A stretch of 64,000 bases of DNA, taken from Sepioteuthis lessoniana. Lineage: Eukaryota; Mollusca; Cephalopoda; Myopsida; Loliginidae. Below the pieces are notes generated by a model. It saw only the letters and a list, made by a program, of their open reading frames with translations. It was not told where the DNA came from and searched no databases. The position numbers were made by a program, and so were the translations under genes. Position 1 is the stretch's first letter; each line of letters starts with the position of its first letter. The stretch is from contig OY757939.1 of assembly GCA_963585895.1 (NCBI GenBank), forward strand, positions 23,392,436 through 23,456,435, in the 5' to 3' direction. Shown in pieces: positions 1 through 11,900 of this stretch.

Positions 1-740
1 ACATGAAATCCAACCCATCACAGCCATAGACTTAGCATAGCTAACGCCAGCTTCCAACTAATCACCATTGCTGTCTCTCACTCAAACAGCTCTTTTCAGA
101 GCTAACTTCAGCAAATCTTCTGAGAATACCTCTGGTCTCCTCACTACATCCCTTGGCAGATACTACGAGACAACACAGCAACCAGCCACACTTGCTGCAA
201 ACCAAGTCCAGCAGACACATGAAGCAACAGTTACAGCATCACAAAGCAGCAGAGACCAGCTTCCACACCAGCTCCACCAAGCAGCAAACATTTGCATCAC
301 CCTAGCCTATGAGTGACAATGTTGCTCAGACTTGCGTCAGTAAGTCAAGACCATATCAACATGCTCCCGGTTAACCAAGGATTGAATAAACCGGGACATT
401 GATCATCTAGCTTCAGCAACTGAAATGTCCTCAAGTTCGACCATCTCCAGCTTCATCTATAACCTGACCATACCTATGAGCAGCACCAAGCACCATTCTT
501 GAGTCATTTTGATCTTCTAGAGGTGGTGTCACCAAAAACTTATAGACACTTGAGTCAATGCCTATCTAAAGCACCAACTTTCAACACCATAGAAAGACTA
601 AATACAACACAGACGTAATTCAGCAACTGCGATTCTACATCCATACACACCTTTCATGCTCAATAAAGACCTGATATTTAATCTTATCCGCTTGTCTTTG
701 TCATTTGTCTAGTCCTCTGTCATCATATATAAAAAAACAT
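1..740. other. Unassigned block ending in an AATAAA signal
   Basis: This stretch has a more even base composition than the sequence after it. It contains an 82-codon open frame (68-316, +) rich in Gln, Thr, Ser and Ala that I do not recognise. An AATAAA hexamer lies near 662, followed by a T- and GT-rich stretch, as at a polyadenylation site. It could be the R-U5 end of an LTR or a 3' exon whose beginning lies outside the window. Neither reading is proven. Confidence 0.25.
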
Positions 741-802
741 TTGTGGAATAGATGCATTTATTGGTTCCACAACATATGTATATATATATATATATACATA
801 TA

Positions 803-983
803 TCAGGTGCTACCACTCCAGATCAGGGTGGATGTGGGTGCAATGGCAATGAAGAGGTACTCTGCATTCTTCAAAGCTCTAGCATTATTGAAACTGCACA
901 ATCAGATTGTTTAATGTTACATCCAAGACACTCATTTGGGAAGAGGTCTTACCCCTCTGCAGAGATGCAGTCAGAAACACTTC

Positions 984-985
<2 letters not shown>
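803..985 (+). repeat. Repeat A, tail module only
   Basis: The segment begins at TATCAGGTGCTACCACTCC and runs to the GCAGAGATGCAGTC motif shared by about 15 other copies in the window. The head and middle of the family are missing. It runs into a TA/TG microsatellite at its 3' edge. Confidence 0.75.
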
Positions 986-1022
<37 letters not shown>

Positions 1023-1058
1023 ATACATATATATATATGTGTGTGTGTGTGTATGTGT
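984..1058. repeat. Compound (TA)n/(TG)n microsatellite
   Basis: Alternating TA and TG dinucleotide runs directly follow the Repeat A tail. Small open frames rich in Tyr/Ile or Cys/Val here come from the repeat and are not genes. Confidence 0.9.
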
Positions 1059-1059
1059 G

Positions 1060-1784
1060 AGAAGGAATGAAATGAATCAGACTGAATATATGTAGAAAAA
1101 GGAAATGGATGAAAGATATATATTGGTGTAGTTTGATTATTTAATTATTTGTTTTCTTTATTTTTATGCCAATGTGTTCTGACCACAACATTTTTGAATA
1201 CAAAAACATTTTATTAAAATTATTTTGAGTGTTAGAAATAAAATAATCATTACTGATAAATCTTCATATCATTTGGAAGTCATCATCAGGGCAAAAAAAT
1301 GTTTCTTTATGAAAACGAAATAACGCAGGATAATATGTTCAAAATTCATTACGTTACGAGGTGGAATTTTTTGAAAGAGGGTAACAGTGTTTTATAGTTT
1401 GAGAAAACAAATTTTTTAACGGTTTATAATTTTAGATGTCTAGAAAAAGGGGGCTGGTGTTATAAGGGCATTTTGAAATCTTAGCATTATTTTTGTTAGA
1501 GAAGGTGGTATTTTGTAAAAAATCTTTTCATCATAATGTGTCAAAATATAATGTAGAAGATACTTTAATCATTCTGCATTTATCTCTGTCATAGATTAAG
1601 TCAAATATATTAGAGTTTTGGAAGTCAAATGTGTGGTTAGTTATAATGAGAGCCTAAGGAATTTGTTGTGTTGCCTGTTTAAAAATTTTTTATGTTCATA
1701 AATTCTTTTGTCCAGATTTCTACTAGTTTCACCAAGGTATAATTTGTTATAATCTAAGCAATGGATTTTATAAATCCTCTTTAT
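1060..1784. other. AT-rich stretch, nothing recognised
   Basis: Very AT-rich sequence with no open frame of note, no terminal inverted repeats and no match to the repeat families seen elsewhere in the window. Confidence 0.5.
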
Positions 1785-2155
1785 ACAGATATATTAAATA
1801 TATATAAGATTTGTAAATGAATTTTGTAGATAAAATTCTTAAATGAACCTGAACTATTGTTTGCACACAGTTAAATGGTTTGAAGTATTGCTATATAAGT
1901 CATAATTTAACATCAGTCATTTGTTTACACACAGTTTGTACTATTTGACCCATAGATAGGACCCCATTGAGGGCTACTACTATTGGTCAGAGTGGGCTTG
2001 AAAGCAATGGCAATGAAGGGGAAACACTTATATGTAAATATTTCTCTAAATCTCCAAGATTAGAGCCTTGCAATCAGAGAGTTTAATGTCATATCCAAGA
2101 CACTCATTGGTGGGGGTGGGGTGTTATCCCTCGGCAGAGATGCAGTTTGCAGCTG
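1785..2155 (+). repeat. Repeat A, middle and tail
   Basis: It carries the middle module (repeated ACACAGTTAAATGGTTT-type motifs and CATCAGTCATTTGTTTACAC), then CCCATAGATAGGACCC and the diverged tail ending near GCAGAGATGCAG. The head module is reduced to its TATATTAAATATATATA end. Confidence 0.75.
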
Positions 2156-2696
2156 GTGTGTGTTTGTGTACACATGAAAACAAGAAGATTCATGTGTATG
2201 TATACCTGATAGATTTTCTGAAAATTTTTATTTAATTCCAGATCTTTGTCTGTGACTGACCAAGTGTAGATTTTTGTCTGTGGAGACCTCCTGTGAATGC
2301 AAATTTTCTTTCATATATATAACCAAGTATTCTGAATGTGTGTGTATACATAGGCATAAATGTTTATAAACTCATGCGCACCCACCCATACACGTGTTAA
2401 TTTTTGTCCCTCTTTGTTTTTACTGCTCCTTCTCTGTGCATACACATGTACACATGACTGTACACCCATGCATACATACACGGTTTATCAAGGGTATTAT
2501 GTGGGTTTAATGTGTATGAGAATGTATTTGGCCCCATGCATAGATATATTTCAGCTAGTCTGTTTGTGTATCTGAGTAGTTTGTCTAAATGGTGGTTTAA
2601 ATCTATCTCTGAAGATTTTTCTTTTATTTGGACTAATGAGTTGTCATCAATTTGGTAGACTGGCATCAGATTAAAGTCTCTAGTGGTGCATTCATA
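2156..2696. other. Stretch with no recognised feature
   Basis: AT-rich sequence with CATACACA-type simple sequence around 2430-2480. Two opposing small open frames overlap here (2360-2575 + and 2397-2666 -). Neither resembles a known domain, and both include the simple-sequence stretch. Confidence 0.5.
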
Positions 2697-2852
2697 AAGT
2701 AAGTGAAGTTGGCGATAGTAGTCAAAGGCGACCGGAAGGCTCCCTTTTCAATAGCTACTACACTGAGGTATTGGGGAGGGTGCTACTCCTTTCCCTGGAT
2801 TGCACCACTTTACCCTTGATACATACCTTATAATGCTGAGTGCTAAGCAAAA
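2697..2852 (-). repeat. SINE-alpha, 3' part
   Basis: On the minus strand this matches the tRNA-unrelated body of SINE-alpha (GGGAGCCTTC...CGCCAACTT), without the tRNA-like head. The copy is 5'-truncated, as is usual for target-primed insertions. Confidence 0.75.
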
Positions 2853-3042
2853 CAACCAAAAAAAATTAAAATACTCTTTAACTAATTTCATCTTGTTATA
2901 TAATCATAGAAGGAAAATCCTATATTTAAGCTGTAATTAAAAGAAATATAGTCTAGATAATCAAATATGTTAACTGTGAAATCATATACATTGGATGCTT
3001 TCAAACACTGAACAAGAGAGCCTCTTTACATAAAAGTAACCG

Positions 3043-3245
3043 ACCCATTGGTCTCAGGGGTAAAATGTTTGCCTGTGGCCCAGGAGACTGAGGTTCAATC
3101 CCAGGTTGAATCATACAAAAAAAATCATACAAAAAAATCATACAAAAACATCCCAGGTTGAATCATACAAAAAAATCATACAAAAAAATCCCAGGTTGAA
3201 TCACTCAAAAAAATTGTACTTGATAAAGGGGGTATCAAGTACAAT
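3043..3245 (+). repeat. SINE-alpha with an internal tandem expansion
   Basis: The tRNA-like head is present, with B-box-like GGTTCAATCCCAGG. Just after the head, a short unit (AATCATACAAAAAA, at times with ATCCCAGGTTG) is repeated several times between 3105 and 3215. The body is then almost entirely lost. Confidence 0.7.
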
Positions 3246-4304
3246 TTTAATAAGTTGACTGAGATTCTTTGACATTTCTGTGAATAACTCTGAGTTGTTT
3301 TTGTTGAGACTTATGCTATGGATAGTCTGTTGTTTTTTGAGGTTTTTGCCATTAAAACATGGCATTTTTTTTTGTTCAGTTGAATCCCCTATATATTAGT
3401 GCTGTAGGATATCTCCTCTGGTGGAGATTTACACATAATTTTTCTTGGTGGATTTGGCAGTGGTTTTTGTAAGTGACCATGGTGCAAATCTTACATTCTT
3501 GGATATAAAGGATGGATTCTATCCAGTTTTTGGGGTACTGTTGGGTGTCTTTGGTTTTGTGGTAAATATCTATGATAATTTGGCTATATATATAAACAGG
3601 TTGAAATAGAATTATAGATATGAACAAATTGAAATCAATTGATAGATATGAACAGATTCAAACAGATTGAGCAATATGAACTGGTTTAAATAGAATGATA
3701 GATATGAACAAGTTGAAATAGATAGATTGATAAATATGTGTAAGATTTGAAATCGATAATTTATCTCTGAATTTTGAAGATAATGAATTATCAGTATTAT
3801 TATTCAGCAATCTATTTGAATAGATATTTTCATCTTGGACATTACAGACACAGATTTCCATTGTTCTATCTTCTTCAGTTATCTGTGACCTTTAGTAAAT
3901 AGAAATTTTAAACAGAACCCTTTATTTAATCCAAAATGATAAATATCATTTCATTGTTCATTCAAGGTGATATCTTTCACATGCAATAGATACTTAGATT
4001 TTAGTAGCGTGTCTTTTGTACACCTTGTGGTTACATGAGGATCAGATAATCCTTTCTTGTCCCAGTTTTTGAATGAAGATGAACCTATTCGTTTTTATCA
4101 TAGTAGATTGAACAGATTTGGTCTCATCATTGGGAAAATGGTGTTGTTCTTTGCCTAGCCATTGAAATATAAAGCCTATATAGCAATGGAAAACCAAAGA
4201 ATACAAGACTTTTACTACTTTCATATGTGGCTGAACACATTTGATTTGTTGGGACACATTTATATAATCTCCTTAATACTTTTTGGGCGTCTATAATGGG
4301 AAGG
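3246..4304. other. AT-rich stretch with a degenerate tandem repeat and a satellite-flank relative
   Basis: Between about 3598 and 3740 a loose repeat built on ATAGATATGAACA recurs four to five times. Around 3880-3990 the sequence (AATTTTAAACAGAAC, then AATCCAAA) resembles the left flank of the 28-bp satellite at 5565-5640. The small open frames here match nothing I know. Confidence 0.45.
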
Positions 4305-4891
4305 TTGGTTTGGTTTTATGGCATATCTACTATTCTTGGTTATTTAATACCAAATCTTGTTTTTACATATATATTAAATATATATGACTTGTAAACACAT
4401 TTTGTAGATAACATCTTTCAAGTATTCCTATATCACAATTTAATATCAGTAATTTGTTTTATACAGTTAAATGTTCAAACAGTTCCATTTCAAACAATTC
4501 AGTTTAGCATAATCAAACAATGTTAAATGGTTCCAAGTATAGCTATATGTAACTAACAATTCAATTAAACATCAGTCATTTGTTTACACAGTTAAATGAT
4601 CAAACAGTTCTATTTCATACAAATAAGTTAAGCATAAGTCATATGTTTGCACTCAGCTTAAAAGTCAATATCCATAGATAAGACCCTATCAAGTGCTACC
4701 ACTCCAGGTCAGAGTGGATCTGGGAGTAATGGCAATGAAAGAGTACTCCACATTCCTCAAAGTACCAACATTATTGGAGCCTTACCATCAAATTTCTTAG
4801 TGTCATAAAGCAGGAAACTCATTTGGAGGGGGTCTTACCTCTCTGCTAAGATGCAGTCGGTGTATTCTACAGCCCCAGCTGACTGGGCTAT
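4305..4891 (+). repeat. Repeat A, near full length
   Basis: All modules are present in order. The head has TTATGGCATATC and TTATTTAATACCAAATC, then TATATTAAATATATATGA. The middle has ATCAGTCATTTGTTTACAC and CAAACAGTTC. The tail runs from AGACCCTATCAAGTGCTACC to CCAGCTGACTGGGC. This copy is a useful guide to the family's ~590-bp length. Confidence 0.8.
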
Positions 4892-5257
4892 GTTCATAAT
4901 GTATTAAATGTTTTTATATATGTAAATAAGTTTATTTTGTCTTTCCATTTATTCAGTGTTAGGATATCATTGGATATCAACTTGGGCTGATTGTACAGAT
5001 TCCCTTGATATTTAATAACTCTTCATCAAGTAAGGCTTTACCATTTCTGTACTCCTTTCATATACTGTTTGTTCATAGAACCATAGGTGCAAATTTTATC
5101 AGTTAAAAACAAGCTTATTTATTCTTGTTTATACATTTTGTATGTATATTATTGATGTATTAAATGTTTCTGTATATATGTATTAGATAGGAAACCAATA
5201 TTTGTTGGATTATTTAACGCTCAATTCAGTAATTTTCTTTACAAGCAATTATGTGGT
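4892..5257. other. AT-rich stretch, nothing recognised
   Basis: Poly-AT sequence with scattered ATGTATTA and TTGTTTAT motifs. No coding potential, no inverted repeats, no clear repeat membership. Confidence 0.5.
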
Positions 5258-5402
5258 TGCAAGTATGTGTTTACCCAAACCTTTGGAAATAAACTGGATG
5301 TGACAAAAAGTCAATCTTTAAGTGGAGTATAACTTATTTGAATTCAGAGTTTTGTATCTCCTCCTAGAAGTGAATGGTTGCATAACCAAGGCTAAAGAAC
5401 CA
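5258..5402 (-). repeat. SINE-gamma, 3' tail fragment
   Basis: It matches the distal part of SINE-gamma in the minus orientation (CTGGATGTGACA..AAGTCAAT, then GGTTGCATAACCAAGGCTAAAG). The tRNA-like half is absent. The match stops where a Repeat A tail begins, making a chimeric junction at about 5400. Confidence 0.6.
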
Positions 5403-5515
5403 GGTAAGAGTGGTCCTGAGAGTAATGTCTGTGAATGAGTACTACATACGTTCCAGAGCTTGAGAACTGGAACCTCACCACTAGATGCAGTTCAGTGTTA
5501 TACAAAAGACATAAT
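5403..5515 (+). repeat. Repeat A tail fragment fused to SINE-gamma
   Basis: It runs from AGGTAAGAGTGGTCCTGAGA to GATGCAGTTCAGTG, a diverged tail of Repeat A. Upstream Repeat A sequence is replaced by the SINE-gamma fragment. Confidence 0.55.
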
Positions 5516-5929
5516 TATAACCTTATTACTTTAAACTAATTACAACCTTAGAAATTTGGTGAACAAGAAATTTTAAACAGAACTCTTTATCAAATCCAAA
5601 GTAATAGATTCATTTTATGGTCTATGCTGTGTGATCTTTAGTACAGCAAATGTCTTCTGTTAAATTAGGTTTTTTCCTAAATGTTCTTAAAAAGTATTAT
5701 GTAAAGAATTTGATATTGAAATAAAATCTTGAACAGATAGATGAAAAACAATGAAAATAAAATTATCAGGCATTATTATTTTACAATAGGAATAAACGGG
5801 AATTAGTTTTAGCATAGAAATGCATTATAAATCATTTTAGTATAATAATGCATAGGAGATGATTTTATATCATATCACCCACTACTAAGTACACCCCTAA
5901 CACTTTTCGAAATGATTTTAGAGGGTTTT
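5516..5929. repeat. Left flank of the 28-bp array, part of a dispersed repeat
   Basis: The segment with TCCTAAATGTTCTTAAA and GAATTTGATATTGAAATAAA (5660-5730) recurs at about 29945-30040 in the same orientation, and at about 26690-26840 in the opposite orientation. Decayed 28-bp monomers begin at about 5790. The array therefore sits inside, or grew from, a dispersed element. Confidence 0.6.
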
Positions 5930-8900
5930 AGAATAGAAATGCATGAGAGATGATTTTAGTAGAGGAATGCATTGGAGATGATTTTAGTAGAGGAATGCAT
6001 TGGAGATGATTTTAGTAGAGGAATGCATTGGAGATGATTTATAGTAGAGGAATGCTTTGGAGATGATTTTAGTAGAGGAATGCATTGGAGATGATTTTAG
6101 TAGAGGAATGCATTGGAGATGATTTTAGTAGAGGAATGCATTGGAGATGATTTTAGTAGAGGAATTCATTGGAGATGATTTTAGTAGAGGAAATCATTGG
6201 AGATGATTTTAGTAGAGGAATGCATTGGAGATGATTTTAGTAGAGGAATGTATTGGAGATGATTTTAGTAGAGGAATGCATTGGAGATGATTTTAGTAGA
6301 GGAATGCATTGGAGATGATTTTAGTAGAGGAATGCATTGGAGATGATTTTAGTAGAGGAATGCATTGGAGATGATTTTACAAGAGGAATGCATGGGAGAT
6401 GATTTTAGTATAGAAATGCATTGGAGATGATTTTAGTAGAGGAATGCATTGGAGATGATTTTACAAGAGGAATGCATGGGAGATGATTTTGGTAGAGGAA
6501 TTCATTGGAGATGATTTTAGTAGAGGAATGCATTGGAGATGATTTTAGTATAGAAATGCATTGGAGATGATTTTACAAGAGGAATTCATTGGAGATGATT
6601 TTAGTAGAGGAATTCATTGGAGATGATTTTAGTAGAGGAATGCATTGGAGATGATTTTAGTAGTGGAATGCATTGGAGATGATTTTAGTAGAGGAATGCA
6701 TTGGAGATGATTTTAGTAGAGGAATGCATTGGAGATGATTTTAGTAGAGGAATACATTGGAGATGATTTTAGTAGAGGAATGCATTGGAGATCATTTTAG
6801 TAGAGGAATTCATTGGAGATGATTTTAGTTGAGGAATGCATTGGAGATGATTTTAGTATAGGAATGCATTGGAGATGATTTTGGTAGAGGAATTCATTGG
6901 AGATGATTTTAGTAGAGGAATGCATTGGAGATGATTTTAGTAAAGGAATGCATTGGAGATGATTTTAGTATAGGAATTCATTGGAGATCATTTTGGTAGA
7001 GGAATTCATTGGAGATGATTTTAGTAGAGGAATGCATTGGAGATGATTTTAGTAGAGGAATTCATTGGAGATGATTTTAGTATAGGAATTCATTGGAGAT
7101 CATTTTGGTAGAGGAATTCATTGGAGCTGATTTTAGTAGAGGAATGCATTGGAGATGATTTTAGTAGAGGAATTCATTGGAGATGATTTTAGTATAGGAA
7201 TTCATTGGAAATCATTTTGGTAGAGGAATTCATTGGAGATGATTTTAGTAGAGGAATGCATTGGAGATGATTTTAGTAGAGGAATTCATTGGAGATGATT
7301 TTAGTATAGGAATGCACTGGAGATGATTTTAGTAGAGGAATTCATTGGAGATGATTTTAGTAGAGGAATGCATTGGAGATGATTTTAGTAGAGGAATGCA
7401 TTGGAGATGATTTTAGTAGAGGAATGCATTGGAGATGATTTTAGTATAGGAATGCATTGGAGAGGATTCTAGTATAGAAATGCACTGGAGATTATTTTAG
7501 TATAGAAATGCATTGGAGATGATTTTACCAGGGGAATACATTGGAGATGATTTTAGTATAGAAATGCATTGGAGATGATTTTAGTAGAGGAATTCATTGG
7601 AGATGATTTTACAAGAGGAATGCCTTGGGGATGATTTTAGTAGATGAATGTATTGGAGATGATTTTAGTAGAGGAATGCATTGGAGATGATTTTAGTAGA
7701 GGAATTCATTGGAGATGATTTTAAGAGAGGAATGCATTGGAGATGATTTTAGTAGAGGAATGCATTGGAGATGATTTTAGTAGAGGAATGCATTGGAGAT
7801 GATTTTAGTATAGGAATGCATTGGAGATGATTTTAGTAGAGGAATGCATTGGAGATGATTTTAGTAGAGGAATGCATTGGAGATGATTTTAGTAGAGGAA
7901 TTCATTGGAGATGATTTTAGGAGAGGAATGCATTGGAGATGATTTTAGTAGAGGAATGCATTGGAGATGATTTTAGTGGAGGAATGCATTGGAGATGATT
8001 TTAGTAGAGGAATTCATTGGAGATGATTTTAGTAGAGGAATTCATTGGAGATGATTTTAGTAGAGGAATGCATTGGAGATGATTTTACAAGAGGAATGCA
8101 TTGGAGATGATTTTAGTAGAGGAATGCATTGGAGATGATTTTAGTAGAGGAATGCATTGGAGATAATTTTAGGAGAGGAATACATTGGAGATGATTTTAG
8201 GAGAGGAATTCATTGGAGATGATTTTAGTAGAGGAATTCATTGGAGATGATTTTAGTATAGGAATGCATTGGAGATGATTTTAGTAGAGGGATGAATTGG
8301 AGATGATTTTAGTAGAGGAATGCATTGGAGATGATTTTAGTAGAGGAATTCATTGGAGATGATTTTAGTATAGAAATGCATTGGAGATGATTTTAGTAGA
8401 GGAATTCATTGGAGATGATTTTAGTAGAGGAATGCATTGGAGATGATTTTAGTAGAGGAATGCATTGGAGATGATTTTACAAGAGGAATGCATTGGAGAT
8501 GATTTTAGTAGAGGAATGCATTGGAGATGATTTTACAAGAGGAATGCATTGGAGATGATTTTAGTAGAGGAATTCATTGGAGATGATTTTAGTATAGGAA
8601 TGCATTGGAGATGATTTTAGTAGAGGAATGCATTTGAGATGATTTTAGTAGAGGAATTCATTGGAGATGATTTTAGTAGAGGAATGCATTGGAGATGATT
8701 TTAGTAGAGGAATGCATTGGAGATGATTTTAGTAGAGGAATGCATTGGAGATGATTTTAGTAGAGGAATGCATTGGAGATGATTTTACAAGAGGAATGCA
8801 TTGGAGATGATTTTAGTAGAGGAATGCATGGGAGATGATTTTACAAGAGGAATGCATTGGAGATGATTTTACAAGAGGAATGCATTGGAGATGATTTTAC

Positions 8901-11900
8901 AAGAGGAATGCATTGGACATGATTTTAGTAGAGGAATGCCTTGGGGATGATTTTAGTAGATGAATGTATTGGAGATGATTTTAGTAGAGGAATGCATTGG
9001 AGATGATTTTAGTAGAGGAATTCATTGGAGATGATTTTAAGAGAGGAATGCATTGGAGATGATTTTACAAGAGGAATGCATTGGAGATGATTTTAGTAGA
9101 GGAATTCATTGGAGATGATTTTAGTATAGGAATGCATTGGAGATGATTTTAGTAGAGGAATTCATTGGAGATGATTTTAGTAGAGGAATGCATTGGAGAT
9201 GATTTTACAAGAGGAATGCATTGGAGATGATTTTAGTAGAGGAGTTCATTGGAGGTGATTTTACAAGAGGAATGCATTGGAGATGATTTTAGTAGAGGAA
9301 TTCATTGGAGATGATTTTAGTAGAGGAATGCATTGGAGATGATTTTAGTAGAGGAATGCATTGGAGATGATTTTAGTAGAGGAATGCATTGGAGATGATT
9401 TTAGTAGAGGAATTCATTGGAGATGATTTTAGTAGAGGAATGAATTGGAGATGATTTTAGGAGAGGAATACATTGGAGATGATTTTAGTAGAGGAATTCA
9501 TTGGAGATGATTTTAGTAGAGGAATGAATTGGAGATGATTTTAGGAGAGGAATACATTGGAGATGATTTTAGTAGAGGAATGCATTGGAGATGATTTTAG
9601 TAGAGGAATGCATTGGAGATGATTTTAGTAGAGGAATGCATTGGAGATGATTTTAGTAGAGGAATTCATTGGAGATGATTTTAGTAGAGGAATGCATTGG
9701 AGATGATTTTAGTAGAGGAATGCATTGGAGATGATTTTAGTAGAGGAATGCATTGGAGATGATTTTAGTAGAGGAATGAATTGGAGATGATTTTACAAGA
9801 GGAATGCATTGGAGATGATTTTAGTAGAGGAATTCATTGGAGATGATTTTAGTAGAGGAATGAATTGGAGATGATTTTAGGAGAGGAATACATTGGAGAT
9901 GATTTTAGTAGAGGAATGCATTGGAGATGATTTTAGTAGAGGAATGCATTGGAGATGATTTTAGTAGAGGAATGCATTGGAGATGATTTTAGTAGAGGAA
10001 TTCATTGGAGATGATTTTAGTAGAGGAATGCATTGGAGATGATTTTAGTAGAGGAATGCATTGGAGATGATTTTAGTAGAGGAATGCATTGGAGATGATT
10101 TTAGTAGAGGAATGCATTGGAGATGATTTTACAAGAGGAATGCATTGGAGATGATTTTAGTAGAGGAATGCATGGGAGATGATTTTACAAGAGGAATGCA
10201 TTGGAGATGATTTTACAAGCGGAATGCATTGGAGATGATTTTACAAGAGGAATGCATTGGAGATGATTTTAGTAGAGGAATGCATTGGAGATGATTTTAG
10301 GAGAGGAATAGATTGGAGATGATTTTAGGAGAGGAATTCATTGGAGATGATTTTAGGAGAGGAATTCATTGGAGATGATTTTACAAGAGGAATGCATTGG
10401 AGATGATTTTAGTAGAGGAGTTCATTGGAGGTGATTTTACAAGAGGAATGCATTGGAGATGATTTTAGTAGAGGAATTCATTGGAGATGATTTTAGTAGA
10501 GGAATGCATTGGAGATGATTTTAGTAGAGGAATGCATTGGAGATGATTTTAGTAGAGGAATGCATTGGAGATGATTTTAGTAGAGGAATTCATTGGAGAT
10601 GATTTTAGTAGAGGAATGAATTGGAGATGATTTTAGGAGAGGAATACATTGGAGATGATTTTAGTAGAGGAATTCATTGGAGATGATTTTAGTAGAGGAA
10701 TGAATTGGAGATGATTTTAGGAGAGGAATACATTGGAGATGATTTTAGTAGAGGAATGCATTGGAGATGATTTTAGTAGAGGAATGCATTGGAGATGATT
10801 TTAGTAGAGGAATGCATTGGAGATGATTTTAGTAGAGGAATTCATTGGAGATGATTTTAGTAGAGGAATGCATTGGAGATGATTTTAGTAGAGGAATGCA
10901 TTGGAGATGATTTTAGTAGAGGAATGCATTGGAGATGATTTTAGTAGAGGAATGAATTGGAGATGATTTTACAAGAGGAATGCATTGGAGATGATTTTAG
11001 TAGAGGAATTCATTGGAGATGATTTTAGTAGAGGAATGAATTGGAGATGATTTTAGGAGAGGAATACATTGGAGATGATTTTAGTAGAGGAATGCATTGG
11101 AGATGATTTTAGTAGAGGAATGCATTGGAGATGATTTTAGTAGAGGAATGCATTGGAGATGATTTTAGTAGAGGAATTCATTGGAGATGATTTTAGTAGA
11201 GGAATGCATTGGAGATGATTTTAGTAGAGGAATGCATTGGAGATGATTTTAGTAGAGGAATGCATTGGAGATGATTTTAGTAGAGGAATGCATTGGAGAT
11301 GATTTTACAAGAGGAATGCATTGGAGATGATTTTAGTAGAGGAATGCATGGGAGATGATTTTACAAGAGGAATGCATTGGAGATGATTTTACAAGCGGAA
11401 TGCATTGGAGATGATTTTACAAGAGGAATGCATTGGAGATGATTTTAGTAGAGGAATGCATTGGAGATGATTTTAGGAGAGGAATAGATTGGAGATGATT
11501 TTAGGAGAGGAATTCATTGGAGATGATTTTAGGAGAGGAATTCATTGGAGATGATTTTAGTATAGGAATGCATTGGAGATGATTTTAGTAGAGGAATGCA
11601 TTGGAGATGATTTTAGTAGAGGAATGCATTGAAGATGATTTTAGTAGAGGAATGCATTGGAGATGATTTTACAAGAGGAATGCATTGGAGAGGGTTTTAG
11701 TAGAGGAATGCATTGGAGATCATTTTACAAGAGGAATGCATTGGAGATGATTTTAGTAGAGGAATTCATTGGAGATGATTTTAGTAGAGGAATGCATTGG
11801 ATATGATTTTAGAAGAGGAATGCATTGGAGATGATTTTATTAGAGGAATGCATTGGAGATGATTTTAGTAGATGAATGCATGGGAGATGATTTTAGTAGA

